From: Rhodospirillaceae bacterium
GTDB taxonomy: Bacteria > Pseudomonadota > Alphaproteobacteria > Rhodospirillales_A > Casp-alpha2
Length of the DNA stretch: 5,703 bases
NCBI GenBank assembly: GCA_003488105.1
Contig: DNMS01000221.1
Coordinates: forward strand, 1,276-6,978
Direction: 5' to 3'
The translations under genes and the position numbers were made by a program. The notes under the pieces were generated by a model, which did not search any database, was not told the DNA's origin, and saw nothing but the letters and a program-made list of their open reading frames with translations. This document shows, in pieces, positions 1 to 5,703 of this stretch; within the stretch, counting starts at the first letter, position 1, and every line of letters starts with the position of its first letter.

Positions 1-708
1 GATCCCGGTCCCGATTGGACCGGCTGCGTGTTTCAGCGCTATGCCGATGACGGCGACGACGGCAACGACGGCGATGTCCTGCTCGGCGTCGGCCAGATCG
101 GAGCCAAGGACTGGATCGCCTGGGAGCCCATCGGCCCGGACGGCGATCCGCAGCCTGGCTGGAGCAATTGCACCATGGCCGTGGGCGGCAACGAATGCGG
201 TCCCTGCCTGAGCCACGGCATCACGCCGCTGCAGCATTCCAAGGCCGTCATCGAAGGCAAGATCGACGCCCTGACCTCGCCCCAGGGGCAGACCAACATT
301 CCTCAGGGCCTGGGCTGGGCCTGGCGGGTACTGAAACCGTCAGCCCCCTTCACCGAGGCGGTCCCCGATCCCCCCTACCGCCGCCAGCAGGCCATCGTGC
401 TGTTGACCGACGGCGAGAACGTCGGCGGATCGGGCGACGGTTACAAAGGAACCTGGGGCACCGGCGGCACCGCCCACGACGAAATGAACAACCGCCTGCT
501 GGCCCTGGCAAACAACGTCAAGGCAGACGGCGTCATCGTCTACGTCATCCAGTTCGCCAACAACGACGAAGACCTGAAGAACATCCTCAAACAGGTCGCA
601 AGCGGCCCCGACGCCCCCTATTACCACCTGGCGCCGGGGGCTGCGGAATTGCAGACCGTGTTCCGCGAAGTCGCCAATCACCTGACCGAACTGCGGCTGT
701 CGAAGTAA
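1..708 (+). CDS. TadE/TadG-like pilus-associated protein with VWA domain (C-terminal part, 5' truncated)
   Basis: The reading frame is open from the first base and ends at TAA 706-708, giving 235 residues. The N-terminus lies outside the window, so the GTG at 28 is only an internal codon. TadG-like proteins are exported, envelope-anchored components linked to Flp/Tad pilus loci, with an N-terminal TM helix and a von Willebrand A domain. Seen here: the family's W-x-GCV motif near the start (16-30), an 'ITPL' segment, a TNIPxGLxWxWRVL block (292-333) whose Thr (292-294) fits MIDAS motif 2, and the strand IVLLTDGEN with the MIDAS Asp at 409-411. The protein closes with the typical LRLSK. The first MIDAS motif (DxSxS) would be upstream and cannot be checked. 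An Asp/Gly-rich stretch (46-75) follows the GCV motif, where I recall relatives having a different loop. The family call is firm. A role in Tad pilus assembly is inferred from the family only, since no other tad gene is visible. Confidence 0.85.
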   Translation, partial: DPGPDWTGCVFQRYADDGDDGNDGDVLLGVGQIGAKDWIAWEPIGPDGDPQPGWSNCTMAVGGNECGPCLSHGITPLQHSKAVIEGKIDALTSPQGQTNIPQGLGWAWRVLKPSAPFTEAVPDPPYRRQQAIVLLTDGENVGGSGDGYKGTWGTGGTAHDEMNNRLLALANNVKADGVIVYVIQFANNDEDLKNILKQVASGPDAPYYHLAPGAAELQTVFREVANHLTELRLSK

Positions 709-877
709 ACCTGGATGGCGTTTCCGCTGCGCCCGAACGCCCCCAGTTCCACCTCCCTGTTGAATACAATTCGTTACAATTGCCCGCTCGCCAAGAGTTT
801 CGGCTTGTCCTAATATTTTCCGTCATATTTGCATCTACTGAGTACTTTCCTCAGGGGAACGGAACCACCGAAATTCA
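709..877 (+). promoter_or_regulatory. intergenic region, likely containing the promoter of the efflux operon
   Basis: This 169-nt gap separates the VWA gene from the adaptor gene, and its section from about 760 to 850 is clearly richer in A/T than the surrounding coding DNA. The gap suggests that the efflux pair starts its own transcription unit. Two copies of TACAATT (765-771 and 775-781) lie 10 bp apart. The second begins with TACAAT, one mismatch from the sigma70 -10 consensus, but no convincing -35 hexamer lies at the right distance. TAATAT (811-816) and CATATT (824-829) are other -10-like hexamers with equally poor -35 partners. I therefore call the region, not a specific promoter. Confidence 0.4.
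717..741 (+). terminator. possible weak stem-loop after the VWA gene
   Basis: GGCGTT (717-722) and AACGCC (736-741) are perfect inverted repeats, extended by one possible G-U pair, around a loop of about 11-13 nt. The stem starts 9 nt after the TAA of the VWA gene. No T-tract follows (C-rich sequence instead), so it is not a canonical intrinsic terminator. It could be an RNA 3'-end stabiliser, or chance in GC-rich DNA. Confidence 0.25.
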
Positions 878-2092
878 ATGAAGACGTATTCGTCTCGGCG
901 CGTGGCGCTTGGCGTCCTGCTGATTGCGGTCGGCACAGGTGCCTATTTCATGCTGGCCGGCGGGCCTGCCGCCGATAAACCTGCGGGCAAGGCGGGCGGC
1001 AAGCCAGCGACGCCGGTTGTCGTCACCCAGGTGACGACCCGCACCATGCCGGTCACCATCCGCGCCATCGGCACCATCCAGGCGCTGGCCACGGTGTCCG
1101 TTCGCTCCCGCGTCGATGGCCAGATCATGGAAACCGCTTTTACCGAAGGCCAGACCGTGGCCAAGGGCGATCCCCTGTTCCACATCGACGCCCGCCCCTT
1201 CCAGGCCCGCCTGCGCGAGGCCGAGGCCAATTTGGCCCGCGACCGCGCCAACCTGGAAAAAGCGCAAGGCGATTTTCAACGTTACCAGTCGCTCAGCGGC
1301 AAGGGCTTCTCGTCGCAACAGAAGTTCGAGGAAGCACGGGCCGCCGTGAACAGCCTGTCGGCGACCATCCGCGCCGGCCAGGCCGCCGTCGACATCGCTA
1401 AACTGAACCTGGAATTCACGACCGTCCGGGCCCCCCTGGGCGGGCGCACCGGCAGTGTCCTGGTCCAGGCCGGCAACCTGGTCAAGGCCGACGACCAGCA
1501 ACCCCTGGTCGTCATCAATCAGGTCGATCCCATCCTGGCGGCCTTGTCCGTACCCGAGGGGCATCTGGCCGAAATCAAGCGACGCCTCGCCGAAGGCTCC
1601 CTCGCCGTCGAGGCCGCCGTGCCCGACAGCAACCGCCCGCCGACCCGCGGCCGCGTCGTGTTCATCAACAATGCCGTCGACACGCAAACCGGCACGATCC
1701 TGCTGAAGGCCGAATTCAACAACGCCGACGGGTTTCTGACCCCAGGGCAATTCGTACGGGTGGTCATCGAAATGGATTCGATCGTGAACGCCGCCGTGGT
1801 GCCCGAACGCGCCGTACAGAGCGGCCAAAAGGGCAACTACGTCTTCGTCGTCGATCCGGCTGACATGACGGTGCAGCCCCGGCCGGTGGTTCTGGGGCCG
1901 TCGATCGACGATTTCGTCGCCATCGGCGATACCTTGAAGCCGGGCGATACCATTGTCACCGACGGCCAGTTGCGCCTGTTCAAGGGCGCCAAGGTGACGT
2001 TCAAGTCGGATGGCGCCAAGGGAGCCAAGGGCGAAAAGAAAACGGGCGACGCCGCGCCGGTGACGGGCGGCGCAAACAAGTCAGGCGGCTGA
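878..2092 (+). CDS. RND efflux system periplasmic adaptor subunit (membrane fusion protein, MdtA-like)
   Basis: This 404-residue adaptor (HlyD/AcrA/MdtA family) should link the RND permease to an outer-membrane channel. The order of parts is typical. There is an N-terminal hydrophobic signal/anchor (residues 9-27) after a basic start. The first half of the barrel-sandwich (lipoyl-like) domain spans about 74-105 (VRSRVDGQI). An alpha-helical coiled-coil hairpin follows (about 106-180, rich in Ala, Glu, Arg and Gln). The second lipoyl half (about 181-217) carries TTVRAPLGGRTG. A beta-barrel (about 220-305) and a membrane-proximal domain ending near 375 complete it. There is no cysteine anywhere, so it is not a lipoprotein, unlike AcrA. 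An in-frame stop at 839-841 precedes ATG 878 with no other start between, which fixes the start. The nearest purine-rich stretch (853-864) is spaced rather far from it. The last 26 residues are a Lys/Gly/Ala tail. Length and motifs resemble E. coli MdtA, but orthology is not shown. It is co-oriented with the permease, 63 nt apart. Confidence 0.93.
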   Translation: MKTYSSRRVALGVLLIAVGTGAYFMLAGGPAADKPAGKAGGKPATPVVVTQVTTRTMPVTIRAIGTIQALATVSVRSRVDGQIMETAFTEGQTVAKGDPLFHIDARPFQARLREAEANLARDRANLEKAQGDFQRYQSLSGKGFSSQQKFEEARAAVNSLSATIRAGQAAVDIAKLNLEFTTVRAPLGGRTGSVLVQAGNLVKADDQQPLVVINQVDPILAALSVPEGHLAEIKRRLAEGSLAVEAAVPDSNRPPTRGRVVFINNAVDTQTGTILLKAEFNNADGFLTPGQFVRVVIEMDSIVNAAVVPERAVQSGQKGNYVFVVDPADMTVQPRPVVLGPSIDDFVAIGDTLKPGDTIVTDGQLRLFKGAKVTFKSDGAKGAKGEKKTGDAAPVTGGANKSGG

Positions 2093-2122
2093 CCGGGGCC
2101 ACATCCCCCGCAGCGCCCTGGG

Positions 2123-2155
2123 AAGGAGCGGGCTGAACAGGCCGCGGAACGAACG
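2123..2155 (+). promoter_or_regulatory. translation initiation region of the RND permease: distant strong SD, dyad, near weak SD
   Basis: AAGGAG (2123-2128) is a near-ideal Shine-Dalgarno sequence but ends 27 nt before ATG 2156. A weaker GGAA (2146-2149) lies 6 nt before the ATG. Between them is an imperfect dyad, GCGGGCTG-AA-CAGGCCGC (2128-2145), with 7 of 8 symmetric pairs. No in-frame ATG, GTG or TTG lies between the AAGGAG and the ATG. The start at 2156 is supported by the protein, which begins MNLSELCIRRPVMTTLV as RND permeases of this group do. Confidence 0.5.
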
Positions 2156-5100
2156 ATGAATTTGTCGGAACTGTGCATCCGCAGGCCGGTCATGACGACC
2201 CTCGTCATGCTGGGGCTTGTCTTGTTTGGGGTGTTCGCCTATCGCGGCCTGCCGGTGTCGGAACTGCCCAACGTCGACTATCCGACCATCGAGGTCACGG
2301 CATCGCTTCCCGGCGCCAATCCGGAAACCATGGCCGCCGCCGTGGCGACGACCCTCGAAGGCCAGTTTTCGCGCATCGCCGGGGTCCGCAACATGACCTC
2401 GATCAGCGCCTCCGGCACGTCCCGCATCACCCTTGAGTTCGACCTGGACCGCAACATCGACGCGGCGGCGCTGGATGTGCAATCGGCGATTTCGACGGCA
2501 CTGCGCGCCCTGCCCGACGACATGACCGACCCGCCGTCGTTCCGCAAGATCAACCCCGCCGACTTCGCCATCTTCTACATCGGGCTGTCGTCGGACACGC
2601 TGCCGATCTCCATGGTCAACGAATTCGCGGAAACCATGTTGGCGCAGCAGTTGTCGACCATTAACGGCGTCGCTCAGGTACAGATCTGGGGGCAGCAGAA
2701 ATTCGCCGTGCGCGCCCAGGTCGACCCGGATGCCCTGGCCACCCGCGGTATCGCCATCGGCGAGGTCGAACAGGCCATCCGCGGCGGCAACAGCTATCAG
2801 CCGACGGGCACCCTGAACGGCCCCGACCGCGCCATTGCCGTGAAAACCACCGGCCAGATGAGCAACGCCGCGGCCTATAACAAGCTGATCGTCGCCTACC
2901 GCAACGGAGCGCCCGTGCGTTTGTCGGAAATCGGCAAGGCCATCGACGGGGTCGAGGCGACCCGCGTCGCGACCTATTTCGGTGACCGCCAGGGCATCAT
3001 GTTGGCGGTCTACCGGCAGCCCGGCTCCAACACCGTGCAGATCGTCAAACAGATCAACGACATTCTGCCCGTGTTCCGCCAGCAGCTGCCCGAGTCCGTG
3101 AACCTTGAGGTCATGTACGACCGCGCCCAGTCGATCGAGGAATCGATCCTGGATGTGGAATTCACGCTGATGCTGGCCTCGGCCCTGGTCGTGCTGGTGA
3201 TCTTCCTGTTCCTGCGTAACCTGGCCGCCACGGTGATCGCCAGCGTCGCCCTGCCGATCTCGGTGATCGGCACGTTCTCGGTCATGTACGTGATGGGCTT
3301 CTCGCTCAACAACCTGAGCCTGCTGGCCCTGACGCTGTCCGTCGGTTTCGTCGTCGACGACGCCATCGTGATGCTGGAAAACATCATCCGCCATAAGGAA
3401 AAGGGCCTGTCCTCCATGCAGGCGGCGTTGAAGGGGTCGCGGGAAATCGGCTTCACCATCCTGTCCATGACCCTGTCCCTGGTCGCCGTGTTCATCCCCG
3501 TGATGTTCATGGGCGGCATGGTCGGGCGTCTGTTGCATGAATTCGCCATGACCATCAGCGTGACCATCATTGTGTCCGGCATCGTGTCGTTGATGTTGAC
3601 GCCGATGATGTGTAGCCGCTGGATTTCCGACGCGGCCCATGGCGCGGACAAGCCCCAGCGCGGTTTCATGGCGGCGATCGAGCGCGGATTCGACGCCATG
3701 CTGCACGGCTATGACGTGTCGCTGCTCTGGTGTCTCAAGCGCAAGCCGTTCGTGCTGGCCGTGTTCCTGGGCACCCTGGTCGGAACCTGGGGCCTCTATG
3801 CCGTGATCCAGAAAGACTTCCTGCCGGCCGAGGACACGGGCCGCCTGATCATCTACACCGAAGGCGGCCAGGACGTGTCGTTCGACGCCATGAAGCGCTA
3901 CCAGAAAGAGGTTGCCGATATCGTCAACAGCGACCCCAACGTCGCCGCGACCATGTCGCGCGTGGGGGCCGCCGGCAGCCGCATCACCAACAACGCGGGC
4001 CTTTTGTTCCTACGCCTGAAGCCGCGCCACGCCCGGCCTGACGCCAACATCAACGACGTGGTGCAGAAGCTGCGGCGCAAGCTGAACAAGGTCGCCGGCA
4101 TCAAATCCTTCGTGCGCAATCCGCCGGCGATCCGGGTCGGCGGCCGGCTGTCCAACGCGCAATACCAGTACACCCTGCAGGACCTGGACCTGGAATCCCT
4201 CTACAAATGGGCCGATGTCATGGCCGCCGAACTGGGCAAACTGCCCGGTTTCCAGGACGTGACCACGGACCTGAAGATCAGAAGTCCCTCGCTGGTCGTC
4301 GACATCGACCGCGACCGCGCCGGCACCCTGGGCATCAAGGCCGACGAGATCGAAGCCGTGCTCGCCAACGCCTTCGGCGGACGCAAGGTCTCGACCATCT
4401 ATACGGCCGCCAACCAGTACGCGGTGATCCTGGAAGTCGCGCCCGAATTCCAGAAAGACCCGGAAGCCCTCAAGAAGCTTTACATCCGGGCCCCCGGCGA
4501 CCGGCTGGTGCCGCTCGCCGCCGTCGCCACCCTGACCCGCGGCGTGTCGCCCCTGACCATCAGCCACCAGGGCCAGATCCCCGCCGTGACGATCTCGTTC
4601 AACCTGGCGCCCGAGGTTTCTCTGGGCACGGCCATCGACCGGGTCCATGCGCTGGAACGCGAGATGCAGGTGCCGGCGACCCTGACCACCAGCTTCCAGG
4701 GCACCGCCAAGGTGTTCCAGGAATCCCTCGCCGGCATGGGCATGTTGTTGGCGCTCGCCATTATCGTCGTCTACATCGTGCTGGGCATTCTCTATGAAAG
4801 CTTCATCCACCCGCTGACCATCCTGTCGGGCCTGCCGGCGGCGGGCGTGGGGGCGCTGCTCGCCCTCATGGCCTTCGACATGCCGCTGACACTCTATGGT
4901 TTCGTCGGCATCATCATGCTGGTCGGCATCGTCAAGAAGAACGCGATCATGATGATCGACTTCGCCCTGTCAGCGCAGCGCGAAGACAACCTCAGCCCCG
5001 ACGAGGCGATCTATCAAGCCTGCCTGATCCGCTTCCGCCCGATCATGATGACGACCATGGCCGCCCTCATGGGCAGCCTGCCCATCGCCATCGGCTTCGG

Positions 5101-5281
5101 CCAAGGCGGCGAGGCACGGGCCCCATTGGGCCTGACCGTGGTCGGCGGCCTGCTGATGTCGCAAGTCATCACGCTGTACCTGACGCCGGTGGTCTACATC
5201 TACCTGGATCGCCTGTTCCCGACCAAGGCGATCCGGGGGGCATCCGGCGGCGCCGAACCGGGCCGCGCCCCGGCAGAATAA
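2156..5281 (+). CDS. efflux RND transporter permease subunit (HAE-1 family, MdtB/MuxB-like)
   Basis: This 1041-residue inner-membrane proton/substrate antiporter is full length for the AcrB/MdtB family. TM1 is about residues 11-29, followed by a large periplasmic porter/docking loop to about 335. TM2-TM6 span about 336-490, TM7 about 532-550, a second periplasmic loop runs to about 858, and TM8-TM12 span about 861-1020. The proton relay is intact: D401 and D402 in TM4 (GFVVDDAIVMLENI), K928 in TM10 (GIVKKNAIMMIDFA), and R959 and T966 in TM11 (RFRPIMMTT). By alignment from memory these match AcrB D407, D408, K940, R971 and T978. The Asp-Asp TM4 motif marks the drug/hydrophobe (HAE-1) class rather than the heavy-metal CzcA/CusA class. 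It follows its adaptor gene and is very likely co-transcribed with it. MdtABC-type loci carry two different permeases, but only one is here, so it probably works as a homotrimer. No outer-membrane factor or regulator is in the window. The substrate cannot be told from sequence. Confidence 0.96.
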   Translation: MNLSELCIRRPVMTTLVMLGLVLFGVFAYRGLPVSELPNVDYPTIEVTASLPGANPETMAAAVATTLEGQFSRIAGVRNMTSISASGTSRITLEFDLDRNIDAAALDVQSAISTALRALPDDMTDPPSFRKINPADFAIFYIGLSSDTLPISMVNEFAETMLAQQLSTINGVAQVQIWGQQKFAVRAQVDPDALATRGIAIGEVEQAIRGGNSYQPTGTLNGPDRAIAVKTTGQMSNAAAYNKLIVAYRNGAPVRLSEIGKAIDGVEATRVATYFGDRQGIMLAVYRQPGSNTVQIVKQINDILPVFRQQLPESVNLEVMYDRAQSIEESILDVEFTLMLASALVVLVIFLFLRNLAATVIASVALPISVIGTFSVMYVMGFSLNNLSLLALTLSVGFVVDDAIVMLENIIRHKEKGLSSMQAALKGSREIGFTILSMTLSLVAVFIPVMFMGGMVGRLLHEFAMTISVTIIVSGIVSLMLTPMMCSRWISDAAHGADKPQRGFMAAIERGFDAMLHGYDVSLLWCLKRKPFVLAVFLGTLVGTWGLYAVIQKDFLPAEDTGRLIIYTEGGQDVSFDAMKRYQKEVADIVNSDPNVAATMSRVGAAGSRITNNAGLLFLRLKPRHARPDANINDVVQKLRRKLNKVAGIKSFVRNPPAIRVGGRLSNAQYQYTLQDLDLESLYKWADVMAAELGKLPGFQDVTTDLKIRSPSLVVDIDRDRAGTLGIKADEIEAVLANAFGGRKVSTIYTAANQYAVILEVAPEFQKDPEALKKLYIRAPGDRLVPLAAVATLTRGVSPLTISHQGQIPAVTISFNLAPEVSLGTAIDRVHALEREMQVPATLTTSFQGTAKVFQESLAGMGMLLALAIIVVYIVLGILYESFIHPLTILSGLPAAGVGALLALMAFDMPLTLYGFVGIIMLVGIVKKNAIMMIDFALSAQREDNLSPDEAIYQACLIRFRPIMMTTMAALMGSLPIAIGFGQGGEARAPLGLTVVGGLLMSQVITLYLTPVVYIYLDRLFPTKAIRGASGGAEPGRAPAE

Positions 5282-5290
5282 TCGCGTCCC

Positions 5291-5703
5291 CTACTCCGCC
5301 GCGGGGAAATGGCGGCGCGTGCCGTTGGCGAAGGCAACGAGGGAGAGCATCACCGGCACCTCGACCAACACCCCCACGACCGTCACCAGGGCGGCACCCG
5401 AATTGAGCCCGAACAGGCCGATGGCGACCGCCACGGCGAGTTCAAAGAAGTTGGAGGTACCGATCAGGGCGCAAGGCGCCGCCACGTTGTGCGGCACCCG
5501 CCAGGCCCAGGCGGCGCCGTAGGCGACGACGAAGATGCCGTAGGACTGGATGATCAGCGGCACCGCGATCAGGGCGATCAACAGGGGTTGTTCGACGATC
5601 ACATGGCCTTGGAAACCGAACAGCAGCACGACCGTGGCCAGCAGACCCAGGATCGAGAACGGTTTGACCGCCCCGGTGAAGCGTGCGACCGCGTCGGCTT
5701 CCT
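5291..5703 (-). CDS. arsB: ACR3-family arsenite efflux permease, C-terminal part (5' truncated)
   Basis: The minus-strand frame is open from the right window edge to stop TAG (complement of 5291-5293), giving 136 residues. The true start is outside, and the GTG at 5629 is internal. The fragment matches the end of ACR3-type arsenite carriers, which expel As(III) through the inner membrane using the proton motive force. It shows [19 protein letters not shown] (a TM segment), a second TM ending in [12 protein letters not shown], the signature [14 protein letters not shown], and a last TM with [16 protein letters not shown]. These should be TM7-TM10 of the usual ten. The conserved TM9 glutamate is present (codon at complement 5441-5443), while the conserved TM4 cysteine would lie outside. 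The short polar tail ends in AAE. It is convergent with the RND gene, 9 nt between stops, and is therefore probably the last gene of an ars cluster reading in from the right. Its family is clear. The name arsB follows common usage for ACR3 genes in ars operons, and acr3 is an equal alternative. Confidence 0.92.
   Translation of the reverse strand, partial: EADAVARFTGAVKPFSILGLLATVVLLFGFQGHVIVEQPLLIALIAVPLIIQSYGIFVVAYGAAWAWRVPHNVAAPCALIGTSNFFELAVAVAIGLFGLNSGAALVTVVGVLVEVPVMLSLVAFANGTRRHFPAAE

Noticed and set aside
28..30. GTG as the start of the VWA gene
   Set aside because: The frame continues upstream to the window edge and includes the family motif W-x-GCV, whose Val is this very codon. 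The gene is cut by the window and does not start here.
893..910. Twin-arginine (Tat) signal in the adaptor N-terminus (SRRVAL)
   Set aside because: The position that should be Phe/Leu after SRRx is Ala, and adaptors of this family use Sec. A normal basic n-region explains the two arginines.
875..1828. 317-codon minus-strand open frame opposite the adaptor gene
   Set aside because: Gly/Asp/Ala-rich sequence without recognisable motifs, and the plus-strand adaptor explains the codon bias. A shadow frame.
2081..3706. 541-codon open frame on the minus strand opposite the RND permease
   Set aside because: Its translation is rich in His, Asp, Arg and Gly with no domain pattern, and it lies fully across from a well-supported gene. 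It is the usual shadow frame of GC-rich codon use.
4010..4810. 266-codon minus-strand open frame opposite the second half of the permease
   Set aside because: Same low-complexity shadow character, and the permease on the plus strand is unbroken here.
2156..5281. Heavy-metal (CzcA/CusA-type) RND pump, suggested by the neighbouring arsenite gene
   Set aside because: TM4 has the VVDDAIVMLEN form of drug/hydrophobe pumps, not the metal-pump pattern, and the arsenite gene is convergent and not co-transcribed.
5296..5315. CCGCC/GGCGG inverted repeat as a terminator for the RND gene
   Set aside because: Only 5 bp of stem with a 10-nt loop, no T-tract, and it lies within the coding end of the opposing gene. 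Such repeats are common by chance at this GC content.

Overview
The window reads as an ordinary stretch of a GC-rich proteobacterial chromosome. An alphaproteobacterium, possibly a Rhodospirillales-type organism, is the best guess. The grounds are the strongly G/C-ending codons, the TadG-type pilus-associated VWA protein with its W-x-GCV motif, and the flavour of the RND pump sequences. This placement is an inference from memory, not a database result.

Layout: (1) Positions 1-708 (+) hold the C-terminal part of a TadE/TadG-like protein with a von Willebrand factor A domain, cut by the window's left edge. (2) Positions 709-877 are a comparatively AT-rich intergenic gap. It has a possible weak stem after the first gene and a short direct repeat that may belong to a promoter or operator. 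(3) Positions 878-2092 and 2156-5281 (+) form a two-gene tripartite efflux operon: an MdtA-like periplasmic adaptor followed by an MdtB/MuxB-like RND permease of the HAE-1 (drug/hydrophobe) type. The 63-nt spacer contains a strong but distant Shine-Dalgarno sequence and an imperfect dyad. (4) Positions 5291-5703 (-) hold the C-terminal end of an ACR3-family arsenite efflux permease, convergent with the RND gene, with only 9 nt between the stop codons.

Working together: the adaptor should sit in the periplasm and couple the proton-driven inner-membrane permease to an outer-membrane channel of the TolC type. No such channel and no regulator is encoded here, so they must come from outside the window. 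The permease keeps every residue of the known proton relay, so it looks functional. The arsenite permease is on the other strand and is probably the last gene of a separate ars unit. Its closeness does not make the RND pump a metal pump, because the TM4 motif is of the drug-efflux type.

I found no tRNA, rRNA, CRISPR array, insertion sequence or prophage signal, and nothing that amounts to a new system. The findings below are small-scale curiosities.
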